Shown here one piece after another: positions 7,314-14,163 of a DNA stretch of 24,582 bases (the first letter of the stretch is position 1; each line of letters starts with the position of its first letter). The DNA lies in assembly GCA_049322755.1 (NCBI GenBank), contig JBMOQX010000080.1, positions 1 to 24,582 of the forward strand, given 5' to 3'. The notes under the pieces are model-generated. The model did no database searches. It was not told the origin of the DNA and saw nothing but the letters and a program-made list of their open reading frames with translations. The stretch comes from DATIUV01 sp049322755 (GTDB lineage Bacteria; Pseudomonadota; Gammaproteobacteria; Burkholderiales; UBA6910). The position numbers were made by a program, and so were the translations under genes.

Positions 7314-7387
7314 GCAGCCGTCCCAGGTTCAATTCGTACTGCCGGGCATGGTCTTATGGCCTGCAGCGTAATGGCCGATACCCGCCA

Positions 7388-7413
7388 ACACCGACGTGGT
7401 CGGTTGTCGGTGT
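7388..7413. repeat. Inverted repeat ACACCGAC ... GTCGGTGT
   Basis: Two perfect 8-bp arms (7388-7395 and 7406-7413) are separated by 10 bases in the lower-GC gap between dodecin and the DNA methyltransferase. No T-tract follows on either strand. It may be a protein-binding site or a remnant; no function can be assigned. Confidence 0.35.
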
Positions 7414-7469
7414 CATCGTAGTATCTTTCAAACGCCTTCCAGACCGGATGAAAATTACGCGTCCAAACC

Positions 7470-7499
7470 TTGACAAAAGACGTCTAGACGTCTTACCGT
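7470..7499 (+). promoter_or_regulatory. DNA methyltransferase promoter with an 18-bp palindromic operator
   Basis: A consensus -35 TTGACA lies at 7470-7475. The bases that would be the spacer are occupied by a perfect 18-bp palindrome, AAGACGTCTAGACGTCTT (7477-7494), made of two GACGTC hexamers flanking TA. A weak -10 (TACCGT, 7494-7499) follows at 18 bases. A dimeric regulator bound here would block RNA polymerase. The methyltransferase start (7530) lies about 25 bases beyond the expected transcript start. The palindrome is seen directly; the regulatory role is inferred. Confidence 0.6.
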
Positions 7500-7529
7500 G
7501 CTCGAAATGTGCCGCTTGGAATGTACGTC

Positions 7530-8687
7530 ATGAAACGAAAGCCTGGAGAGGTTAGAGATGCAATCATCTCGGTACTGGCGGGTCGCCCGGCGGGCGCATC
7601 GGTTGCCGAGATCGTAACGGGGGTTGAGCAACTGGTCGGTGGTGCTGCTCCGTCCAGTGTACGGTCGTACCTTCGCCTCAATACCCCCGCGGTCTTCAAC
7701 CGGAGTGAACGTGGCTACTACTCGCTTCGCCTGCCGTATGCGATACGCGAACCGGACACGGCAGCGTACGAGGTCACGCCTCGAGAAGGTGCGGGGCCCA
7801 CTTTCGCGTTTGGAAATGCGATCCTTCATCAGTGCGACTGCTTCGACTGGTTAAGACAGCAAAAGGAACGGTCGATTCACGCAGTAGTAACAGACCCCCC
7901 ATACGGACTGTTTGAATACTCACCGGAGCAGCAAGAGAAGCTCAGAATGGGGCGAGGCGGTGTATGGCGCATCCCACCATCATTCGATGGCGCACCGCGC
8001 TCTCCGCTTCCACGTTTCACGGTGTTGACTCCGCGAGATCTAGAATCGCTCCAGGCGTTCTTCTTTGAATGGGGGCGGACGCTGCTCCCGGTGTTAGTCC
8101 CCGGGGCGAACGTCATCGTCGCGAGTAATCCGCTGCTTTCGTACATTGTCTCGGGCGCATTGGCTCGCGCCGGGCTCGAGCGTAGAGGCGAGATAGTTAG
8201 ATTGGTGATGACTATGCGTGGCGGGGATCGTCCAAAGGCAGCGCATGAAGAGTTTTCTGACGTTAGCGTTATGCCCCGCTCGATGTGGGAACCATGGCTG
8301 ATGTTTCGCAAGCCCATAGAGGGTCGAGTCCAGGATAACTTGCGCCGCTGGAGAACCGGCGGGTTTCGAAGGCCTTCGAAAGATAAGCCGTTTGGAGACG
8401 TGATCGAATCGGCGCCGACGCACAAGACCGAACGGCAGCTAGCGGAGCACCCTAGTCTCAAGCCCCAAGGTTTCCTTCGAACACTAGTCCGCGCCGTTCT
8501 CCCATTGGCCGAGGGAATCGTATTAGATCCTTTCGCCGGCTCGGGCTCAACACTCGCTGCCGCCCACGCCGTCGGATACGCAAGTGTGGGAATCGAAAAG
8601 GACGCTCACTATTTTAAGATGGCGCAAAGAGCGATTCCGAAGCTGGCGGGTTTCAAGAACGGGCTGAACTACTCGTTAAACTTATAA
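7530..8687 (+). CDS. Type II DNA methyltransferase (N6-adenine/N4-cytosine, beta class) with N-terminal winged-helix-like domain
   Basis: 385 residues from ATG 7530, which has GGA about 10 bases upstream; GTG 7509 and ATG 7521 are alternative starts. The catalytic motif IV DPPY (residues 122-125, in VVTDPPYG) precedes the SAM-binding motif I DPFAGSGST (from residue 333). This order defines beta-class amino-methyltransferases. Between them lies the variable target-recognition region. Residues about 1-65 (GEVRDAIISVLAG...SVAEIV...PSSVRSYLRL...RGYYSL) look like a winged helix-turn-helix, a domain that could let the enzyme bind its own operator. GC content and codon use are clearly lower than in neighbouring genes, indicating horizontal acquisition. 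It protects host DNA from the convergent endonuclease. The recognition site is unknown. Confidence 0.9.
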   Translation: MKRKPGEVRDAIISVLAGRPAGASVAEIVTGVEQLVGGAAPSSVRSYLRLNTPAVFNRSERGYYSLRLPYAIREPDTAAYEVTPREGAGPTFAFGNAILHQCDCFDWLRQQKERSIHAVVTDPPYGLFEYSPEQQEKLRMGRGGVWRIPPSFDGAPRSPLPRFTVLTPRDLESLQAFFFEWGRTLLPVLVPGANVIVASNPLLSYIVSGALARAGLERRGEIVRLVMTMRGGDRPKAAHEEFSDVSVMPRSMWEPWLMFRKPIEGRVQDNLRRWRTGGFRRPSKDKPFGDVIESAPTHKTERQLAEHPSLKPQGFLRTLVRAVLPLAEGIVLDPFAGSGSTLAAAHAVGYASVGIEKDAHYFKMAQRAIPKLAGFKNGLNYSLNL

Positions 8688-9277
8688 ATCCAGTTCTGAC
8701 GGAGTTTCTCGATCCCTTCTCTGTGCAGGGTAGCAGTACGAGTTCCAAGCTCGCCTCGAGAATTTTTTCGAAAGTCTTCTTGTGTCACCTGCCCGAGATA
8801 GACCTCTAAGAATGTCATCGGTTTCCGATCGCGAGCTGGTTCGGTGGCGGTGTCAACGTCATACACGAACACACACATCCATTGATCGCGTGCGCCGTGC
8901 GTATCGACCGCCCCTCCGCGTTTTCGTGTCGTTTTGACTTCTACCCCCTCTTTTCCCGCCTTTACCCTATTTGAGGGGTAAACGCCGCTTACGACCAGGT
9001 CGGGGTGCCCATTGTGGTAGCAGTTCACGGCAAGGGTGCGCGAATGCTTCGCTAGGCTAGAAGTGAGCATGTCAGACAGGAGACCTGACATGATCGCGGC
9101 CCGCAGCATGTCGTCAAGGCGGGCTAGGCCGCGTTCGACAAGGCCACGATTTACATCAAAGAAGAAATCGTAGATATCCTGCATTGCCATTTCGAAATCT
9201 CTAAGACGAAGCTCGTACGGTAAGCGTGCCTTGGTATTAAAGCTGTTTCGGTCAACGGTGTTCCGGGAAATTGGCAT
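8669..9277 (-). CDS. Type II restriction endonuclease, PD-(D/E)XK fold
   Basis: 202 residues. The catalytic core is visible as PDLVV (Asp93) followed by GVEVKTTRK (Glu113, Lys115), the PD-X(n)-ExK arrangement of metal-dependent nucleases, with RDQWMCVFVYDVD continuing the core sheet. Convergent arrangement with an adjacent methyltransferase of the same low GC identifies it as the restriction partner. The last 19 bases of the two genes overlap tail to tail (8669-8687), so their transcripts are antisense at the 3' ends. The ATG at 9277 has only a weak ribosome binding site (GAAAGA); Met30 is a possible alternative start. A strong AGGAGG lies further upstream in front of an in-frame mini-ORF. 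I do not recognise a named family, so cleavage specificity is unknown. Confidence 0.8.
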   Translation of the reverse strand: MPISRNTVDRNSFNTKARLPYELRLRDFEMAMQDIYDFFFDVNRGLVERGLARLDDMLRAAIMSGLLSDMLTSSLAKHSRTLAVNCYHNGHPDLVVSGVYPSNRVKAGKEGVEVKTTRKRGGAVDTHGARDQWMCVFVYDVDTATEPARDRKPMTFLEVYLGQVTQEDFRKNSRGELGTRTATLHREGIEKLRQNWIYKFNE

Positions 9278-9298
9278 CGATCGAGGTCTTTCGACGAG

Positions 9299-9340
9299 TC
9301 ATTGGCGCTGAAGGGCAAACCGCAATTCGTTAATCCTCCT
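9299..9340 (-). other. Possible leader mini-ORF with strong ribosome binding site upstream of the endonuclease
   Basis: On the minus strand AGGAGG (9340-9335) is followed after 9 bases by TTG (9325). That opens an 8-codon frame (MRFALQRQ) ending in TGA at 9301-9299, in the same frame as the endonuclease and 21 bases before its ATG. It could be a regulatory leader, or the relic of an original start now cut off by a nonsense codon. Confidence 0.35.
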
Positions 9341-9368
9341 CACGGTGAACCCTTAATCTAGCCTATCA

Positions 9369-9403
9369 CGCCGCCAGGGTTGTCCTCCTTACACGGGGCG
9401 GCG
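9369..9403. repeat. Inverted repeat CGCCGCC ... GGCGGCG at the right part of the island
   Basis: Perfect 7-bp arms at 9369-9375 and 9397-9403 are separated by 21 bases, in the gene-free stretch between the endonuclease start and the right edge of the island. There is no T-tract. It could be an operator, a boundary relic or chance; nothing else is seen in this 200-base gap. Confidence 0.3.
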
Positions 9404-9481
9404 TATAGCAGGGCGAATAGTACCCCCGTGCCCATTAAGGGGAGTGGCCGTCGCTCGAATGGCCACCTGCTGTCGCGTGGT

Positions 9482-9616
9482 TCAGTTTGCCGCGCTGCCC
9501 GCGCGCAGCGCCTTCATGAGGTCCTGCAGTCCCGAGCGCGGCAGGCCGGCGTCGCGGAAGGCGTTGAAGACGTCGATGCCGGCCAGTTCGCGCTCGATGG
9601 CGTAAACGGCGTCCAT
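9482..9616 (-). CDS. Small ORF or gene remnant at the island border
   Basis: 44 residues, MDAVYAIERELAGIDVFNAF followed by a helical C-terminal part ending RAGSAAN. Third-position GC is high, like the core genome and unlike the adjacent island, which suggests true coding. There is no clear ribosome binding site in the 34 bases between the preceding GNAT stop and this ATG. It may be a short protein translated with the GNAT gene, or the surviving end of a gene whose neighbour was displaced by the restriction-modification island. No family is recognised. Confidence 0.4.
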   Translation of the reverse strand: MDAVYAIERELAGIDVFNAFRDAGLPRSGLQDLMKALRAGSAAN

Positions 9617-9650
9617 GTCGGGGGTCGCGGCAATCCGGTTGCGGGGGCGG

Positions 9651-10253
9651 TCACTGGAGCGACAGCACCACGACGATGGCGTCGCGGTCCTGGTGGCTCT
9701 CCATCGGCAGGCCGCTGTGCTCGAACACCGCCAGCATGGCCTTGTTGTCGGCGAGAACAGTGGCGACAAACCGGGTGATGCCGCGCGTCCGCGCCTCGGC
9801 GGCGAGGTGTCGCAGCAGCAGTGCGCCGAGTCCCTTGCCCTGGAACTCGTCGACGATGCTGAAGGCGATCTCGCCGCGCTGCGGGTCCGCTTTCGGGTTC
9901 ACCACGCAGCTGGCGCCGCCGATCAGCCGTCCGGTACTGGCGCCCGAGCGCACTTCGGCCACCAGGCGAAACGCGTGCTCCCACTCGGGATGGGTGACGC
10001 GCTCCAGCTCCTCGTCGGTGAGCGTGGTCTTGGCGCTGAAGAAGCGGTGATGCCGCGAGTCCGGGCCGAAATGCACGAAGCCTGCGGCGACGGCGGGCGC
10101 GTCGCTTGCGCGGATCGAGCGGATCTCGACGGCGGTGCCGTCCTTCAGCGTCGCCTCGGCGTGGTACGGCGCCGGCTCGGGAGCGGTGTCGGCCACCGGC
10201 TGCTCCTGCGCGGGCGCCGCGCCCTCAGGCGTAGCGCGGCGTGTCGCCGACAC
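9651..10253 (-). CDS. GNAT family N-acetyltransferase
   Basis: 200 residues. The central part contains the acetyl-CoA-binding motif A of the GNAT fold: EIAFSIVDEFQGKGLGALLLRHLA, where QGKGLG supplies the pyrophosphate-binding loop. It is followed by the helix and strand of motif B (ITRFVATVLADNKAMLAVFEHSGL). The first 25-30 residues are Ala/Pro/Glu-rich and probably disordered. The start at 10253 overlaps thrH by 29 bases; an internal GTG in the disordered stretch would give a shorter protein without overlap. It is likely co-transcribed downstream of thrH. The acetyl acceptor (protein lysine, small metabolite or other) cannot be predicted. Confidence 0.85.
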   Translation of the reverse strand: MSATRRATPEGAAPAQEQPVADTAPEPAPYHAEATLKDGTAVEIRSIRASDAPAVAAGFVHFGPDSRHHRFFSAKTTLTDEELERVTHPEWEHAFRLVAEVRSGASTGRLIGGASCVVNPKADPQRGEIAFSIVDEFQGKGLGALLLRHLAAEARTRGITRFVATVLADNKAMLAVFEHSGLPMESHQDRDAIVVVLSLQ

Positions 10254-10854
10254 GGACGATGGCCTCGGTGAACGCCTTGCGCAGCTCGTCGTAGGTCTCG
10301 GTCACCGGGAACTGGGGGAAGTCGCTCACTACGTTGGCGGGCGGGCGGTAGAAGATGCCGGCGTCGGCCTCGGCCAGCATCGAGGTGTCGTTGTAGGAGT
10401 CGCCGGCGGCGATGACCTTGAAGTTGAGCGCGTGGAACGCCTTCACCGCCTGGCGCTTGGGGTCCTGCTGGCGGAGGTGGTAGGCGGTGACGCGGCCGTG
10501 GCGGTCCACGCTCAGCCGGTGGCAGAGCAGCGCCGGATGGCCCAGCTGGCGCATCAGCGGCGCCGCGAACTCGTAATAGGTGTCCGACAGGATCACGATC
10601 TGGCAGCGCTCGCGCAGCCAGTCGAGGAACTCGCGCGCGCCCTCCAGCGGCGCCATCGACGAGATCACCGCCTGGATGTCGGGCAGCCCGAGCTTGTGCT
10701 GGTCCAGCAGTCGCAGGCGCTGCCGCATGAGCTGGTCGTAGTCGGGGATGTCGCGCGTGGTGGCGCGCAGCGCCGCAATGCCGGTGCGCTCGGCGAGGCC
10801 GGTCCAGATCTCGGGGATCAGCACCCCCTCCAGGTCGAGGCAGGCGATGTGCAA
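10225..10854 (-). CDS. thrH: ThrH: bifunctional phosphoserine phosphatase / homoserine phosphotransferase (HAD family)
   Basis: 209 residues, closely resembling Pseudomonas ThrH along its full length. It begins MHIACLDLEGVLIPEIW, with nucleophile Asp7 in the unusual DLEG form of the HAD motif. It continues with TGIAALRATTRDIPDYD, motif II VILSDTYYEF and motif III/IV AAGDSYNDTSML. The Pseudomonas enzyme dephosphorylates phosphoserine and can transfer the phosphate to homoserine, linking serine and threonine synthesis. A good promoter (TTGGTC, 17-base spacer, TATACT) lies about 30 bases upstream. The stop overlaps the downstream GNAT gene, indicating an operon. Activity is inferred from the close match. 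Confidence 0.95.
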   Translation of the reverse strand: MHIACLDLEGVLIPEIWTGLAERTGIAALRATTRDIPDYDQLMRQRLRLLDQHKLGLPDIQAVISSMAPLEGAREFLDWLRERCQIVILSDTYYEFAAPLMRQLGHPALLCHRLSVDRHGRVTAYHLRQQDPKRQAVKAFHALNFKVIAAGDSYNDTSMLAEADAGIFYRPPANVVSDFPQFPVTETYDELRKAFTEAIVRVGDTPRYA

Positions 10855-10884
10855 GGCGGCGCTCCGTGAAAACCGGGAGCGCCA

Positions 10885-10913
10885 AGTATAAGGGCTGGCC
10901 CGGCGGCGACCAA
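10885..10913 (-). promoter_or_regulatory. Promoter of thrH
   Basis: On the minus strand TTGGTC (10913-10908) and TATACT (10890-10885) are separated by exactly 17 bases, a good sigma-70 layout. Transcription would start near 10878, leaving a leader of about 24 bases before the thrH ATG. Confidence 0.6.
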
Positions 10914-10939
10914 ACCGCCCCCCGTGGTCCGCGCCGCGA

Positions 10940-11638
10940 TTATCCGCCGGCGGGGAGCTGCGCCGGCTCCCGGACGCTGAGACGCGCCGGCGCGTCCGCC
11001 GCCGCCCGCGCCTCCACCACGTAGCGCAGCGGTCCGCCCGGCGCCACCGCGTCGAACGGATAGCAGGTCACCAGCGTGAGCGCGTTCGCGAGCGGATCGA
11101 TTGCCGGCAGCACGTCGTGCTCGTCGGCGACGAACGCGCGGTTGACGGCGTAGCGCCGGCTGACGCCGCCGGGCGTGTCGAGCGCGATCTCGTCGCCCGG
11201 CGCCAGGTCTCGCAGAAACGTGAAGTGGGTGTCGCGGTGGCCGGAGAGCACGATGTGGCCGCGAGCGCCGGGCGCGGCGCTGCCGGCGACGCGGCCGGGG
11301 CCGAAGGCGAGGCTGCGGCCGCTGGCGTCGGCCAGCACCAGCAGCTTCACGCGCAGGCGCGGCACCGACAGCCGCGCGACGGGCCAGGTGTCGGCCCAGG
11401 ACCAGGGTTTCACGTCACGTTCTCCTTGCTCGATGCGCGCGTAGGCGCGCTCCATGAGGTGCTGCGCGACCCGCGCCTTGGCGTGGATCCACGCCGCCGA
11501 TCCCAGCTGCCACAGCGCGATCAGCAGCAGCGCGGCGACGACGATGCGCAGCCCGAGGGCGCGGCGCCGCTGCCGGGCTTCGCGCCCGAACAGCCGGCCG
11601 GCGTTGCGTTCGCGGGTGATGAACCCGTTGCCCATCAT
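10940..11638 (-). CDS. Class GN sortase (proteobacterial dedicated sortase)
   Basis: 232 residues from ATG 11638, preceded by AGGAGA at 5-6 bases; the longer frame to 11713 is rejected. One membrane helix near the N-terminus (about 30-50, VAALLLIALWQLGSAAW) anchors a periplasmic catalytic domain. The sortase triad is visible: His134 in LSGHRDTHFTF, Cys192 in LVTCYPF, and Arg205 in PLRYVVEA. Class GN sortases are the rare Gram-negative type. They usually have a single substrate encoded next door, cleaving its LPxTG-like signal and joining it to an unidentified acceptor. The target gene lies upstream on the same strand, with a strong hairpin in the 216-base gap between them. Confidence 0.92.
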   Translation of the reverse strand: MMGNGFITRERNAGRLFGREARQRRRALGLRIVVAALLLIALWQLGSAAWIHAKARVAQHLMERAYARIEQGERDVKPWSWADTWPVARLSVPRLRVKLLVLADASGRSLAFGPGRVAGSAAPGARGHIVLSGHRDTHFTFLRDLAPGDEIALDTPGGVSRRYAVNRAFVADEHDVLPAIDPLANALTLVTCYPFDAVAPGGPLRYVVEARAAADAPARLSVREPAQLPAGG

Positions 11639-11754
11639 CGATCTCCTGCATCGCTGCGGCTCCTTGGCGCCGGCGTGCCGCCGGACGTGCCGTTCGCCTT
11701 TCCCATCGCCCATTCCTCATTCCGCATCACCCGTCACCCGCCGCTGTGGGAGTG

Positions 11755-11793
11755 GCAGGGTGTGTGCCGCCGACAGCGGCAGGGACACCCTGC
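11755..11793 (-). terminator. Strong hairpin between sortase target gene and sortase gene
   Basis: Outer arms of 9 bp (11755-11763 with 11785-11793, GCAGGGTGT/ACACCCTGC) enclose a 6-bp inner stem (11765-11770 with 11776-11781). No T-run follows on the minus strand, so full rho-independent termination is doubtful. It may partially terminate or stabilise the upstream message, lowering sortase relative to its substrate. Confidence 0.5.
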
Positions 11794-11854
11794 GGGAACG
11801 CACCCCCGTCGGTTGCGGTCCGCGCGCGCCGCGCGTCCCGATGCATTCCGGCGC

Positions 11855-13981
11855 TCATGCCGCGATCCGGCGCCGGCCCGTCGCGGCCAGCGCCACCAGC
11901 AGCGCGGCCAGTCCCAGCGCGATGTGCAGCGGCGCGGCGGTGGCGGTCTGCGGCGCGGGCCCGAACACCGCGTCGTGACTCCAGCCGTGGGGCAGGTTCA
12001 CCGGCACGGCCGCTTCACGGCTTGCCAACGCCTGCGGCCGGCTCGGCGTCACGTCCACCGCCACCAGGCTGGTGTAGCGGGAGACCAGCCGATGGTCGAG
12101 GGCGACCTTGATCACTTCACTGCGCACCCGGGCCGGATCGGCGCCGTCGTGCAGCGTGTCCATCAGCGCCGCGATGCGGTGGCGCGCCCACAGCGCGGCG
12201 ACGCCGCGCTCGGTCTGCGCGCCGGCGAGCGGCAGCGCCGCGCCCCACTGCTGCTCGCCGCGCCGGCCGCTCACGGTGACATGGTCGACGCCCGGCGGCA
12301 GCAGCGCGCTCACCACCACGGGCTCGCCCAGGTAGAGATCGGGAATCTTCTGCGGCCACTGCAGCACGTCGGCGCCGCCGGGCCAGGTCACGCGCAGGTC
12401 CGAGAGCACCGGGTGCTCGATCTTGGCGAACAGCGCCGCCATGCGCTCCTCGACTTCCGCGATGCGGCCGATGACGGTGTGGGTGCCGCGGCCCAGCTGC
12501 GCGGCCTTGCTCATGAAGTGGCCGTTGGGCGCGGCGCCGATGCCCACCGTGAACAGCCTCGCCTCGCCCAGCTTCGCGCGGATCAGCGTGAACAGCTGCG
12601 CCTCGTTGCCCACGGCGCCGTCGGTGATGAACAGCACCTGCTTGAGGCGGCCTTCGGCCGCGGGATGGAACAGCGCCGCTTCCAGCGCCGGCGCCATCTC
12701 GGTGCCGCCCTCGGCCTGCAGGGACTCCACGTACTCGCGCGCCGCGCCGACGTGGGCGTCGTCCGCGGGTTGCGGCGCGGCGAACAGCATGCGCGTTGCC
12801 GAGTTGAACTGGATCACGTTGAAGCGGTCGTCCGGATGCAGCCGGTCGAGGGCGAAGGCGAGCGCGCGCTTGGCATTGGCCAGCGACGCGCCGTGCATCG
12901 AGCCGGAGGTGTCGATGACGAAGGTCACGTCGCGCGGCAGCCGGCGTTCGCTGCGCTCCGGCGCCGGCGGCATCACCATCAGCAGCGCGTAGCGGCGCCC
13001 GTCGCGCTCCTCGGTGAACACCGCCGCCTGGGGCGCGTGGCCGGCGGCGGGCGCCCAGGCGAGCTCGAAGTCGCGATCGGCCGCCACCGCGCCGCCCGCC
13101 AGCTCCACGGTGAAGCCGCCCTCGCGCGGCTGCGCGCGCACCACGTGGGTGGCGGAGGCCAGCTTGTCGAGGGCGAAGCCGGGTTCCAGCTCGACGGTGA
13201 GCTTGACCGGGTTGAGGTCGGTGGCGCCACGCGGCACCGGCGGCGTGCTGCGCGCGGCGTCGGGCACGGCGTCGGTGTTCACGCCCCAGCCGGTGCCGGG
13301 AAGGCCGGCGACGCGCACCGCGCCGGGGATGTAGCGCGGCGCCACCACCAGGGGGAAGCGCAGGCGGAATTCCCCCTGGTCGTAGCGCAGCGTCTGCTGG
13401 TACTCGAGCGCCACCGTCACCGACTCGCCGGGGCCGATGTTGGCGGCGCTGGTGGTGAACACGTTGGACCGCTCCTGCTCGGCGAGCGAGGCCTTGCGCC
13501 CCTGCGCGCGCGCCCGGTCGTAGGTCTTGCGCGCCTCGCCGCGCTCCTGGATGCGGCCCTCGATCTCCCGGCTGCCCACCTGCAGATGGAGCCGGTCCAC
13601 CGCGGCGTTCTCGGGCAGCGGGAACACGTAGACGCCGTCGAGCCACTCGACGGTGGGATTGGCGAAGGTCTGCGCCACGCGCACCCGCGCCACCAGGCCG
13701 GTGACCTTCATGGTGACGTCGGTAGCCACCGCCGGCGCCGGGCGCAGCGTTCCGTTTTGCATGCGCAGCAGCAGCGAGCCTTCGCGCACCTGGCCGGGGG
13801 TGGTTTCCGGGCCCAGTTCCGCCGCCTGGGCCGACTGCATGCCGAGCAGCAGGACGATGACGCCGACCAGGGTCAGGCTGGTGACCAGTCCCGCCAGCAG
13901 GCTCAGGCCCACCGCGGCCAGCGCGTCGCGCACGATCACCGGCGCCAGCGGGCGGTTCGGCGCGGTCCCGGTTCTTTCCAT
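11855..13981 (-). CDS. Proteobacterial sortase target protein with VIT and vWA domains
   Basis: 708 residues; the ATG at 13981 has GGAGGAACG directly upstream. The N-terminal hydrophobic segment (about 20-52) acts as signal or anchor. A VIT domain (vault/inter-alpha-trypsin) spans about 60-190 (ARVRVAQTFANPTVEWLDGVYVFPLPENAAV). A von Willebrand A domain spans about 350-520 with the metal-binding MIDAS motif DTSGS starting at Asp357. The C-terminus has sorting-signal architecture: APQTA (676-680), a hydrophobic helix and a basic tail (GRRR). This is the domain order of the single sortase substrate known for class GN systems. The first residue of the motif is Ala, not the usual Leu. Its biological role is not established; surface or periplasmic adhesion is a common guess for vWA proteins. 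Confidence 0.9.
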   Translation of the reverse strand: MERTGTAPNRPLAPVIVRDALAAVGLSLLAGLVTSLTLVGVIVLLLGMQSAQAAELGPETTPGQVREGSLLLRMQNGTLRPAPAVATDVTMKVTGLVARVRVAQTFANPTVEWLDGVYVFPLPENAAVDRLHLQVGSREIEGRIQERGEARKTYDRARAQGRKASLAEQERSNVFTTSAANIGPGESVTVALEYQQTLRYDQGEFRLRFPLVVAPRYIPGAVRVAGLPGTGWGVNTDAVPDAARSTPPVPRGATDLNPVKLTVELEPGFALDKLASATHVVRAQPREGGFTVELAGGAVAADRDFELAWAPAAGHAPQAAVFTEERDGRRYALLMVMPPAPERSERRLPRDVTFVIDTSGSMHGASLANAKRALAFALDRLHPDDRFNVIQFNSATRMLFAAPQPADDAHVGAAREYVESLQAEGGTEMAPALEAALFHPAAEGRLKQVLFITDGAVGNEAQLFTLIRAKLGEARLFTVGIGAAPNGHFMSKAAQLGRGTHTVIGRIAEVEERMAALFAKIEHPVLSDLRVTWPGGADVLQWPQKIPDLYLGEPVVVSALLPPGVDHVTVSGRRGEQQWGAALPLAGAQTERGVAALWARHRIAALMDTLHDGADPARVRSEVIKVALDHRLVSRYTSLVAVDVTPSRPQALASREAAVPVNLPHGWSHDAVFGPAPQTATAAPLHIALGLAALLVALAATGRRRIAA

Positions 13982-14002
13982 CGTTCCTCCCGTCGGTTCG
14001 CG

Positions 14003-14020
14003 CCGGCGGGAATCCGCCGG
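14003..14020 (-). promoter_or_regulatory. Hairpin in the leader of the sortase target gene
   Basis: CCGGCGG-GAAT-CCGCCGG is a perfect 7-bp stem with a 4-base loop, 22 bases before the target's start codon and close to its ribosome binding site. It lies in the divergent gap shared with pdsR, so it could be an operator for PdsR or an mRNA structure limiting translation. Confidence 0.4.
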
Positions 14021-14147
14021 CTGCGCAGGGTGGATTACGCGCCCCGCGCCGGGCAACTCCGCGTCGGAAAAATGCCGGAGCGGCGAAGAAATCTGGCAAA
14101 AAGATGACGCGTGAGCCCGGGGCGCGCGACGGCCGGGGGAAATGGCT

Positions 14148-14153
14148 TATAGT
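14148..14153 (+). promoter_or_regulatory. Candidate -10 of pdsR, implying a nearly leaderless transcript
   Basis: TATAGT ends 10 bases before the pdsR ATG (14164), so transcription would begin about 4 bases before the start codon. There is no ribosome binding site upstream of that ATG, which fits leaderless translation. No clear -35 box is seen, as expected if an activator is needed. Confidence 0.35.
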
Positions 14154-14163
14154 TGCCCGCACC

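Noticed and set aside
7314..7340. GGTTCAATTC resembling a tRNA T-loop near the island border, considered as an attachment site
   Set aside because: The flanking bases do not pair as a T stem and no tRNA body is present, so it gives no support for tRNA-targeted integration of the restriction-modification island.
11117..14107. 996-residue plus-strand ORF
   Set aside because: It is the reverse-strand shadow of the sortase and its target protein, both of which have domains, catalytic residues and ribosome binding sites. Its Arg/Ala/Gln/His-rich composition is typical of GC-rich shadows.
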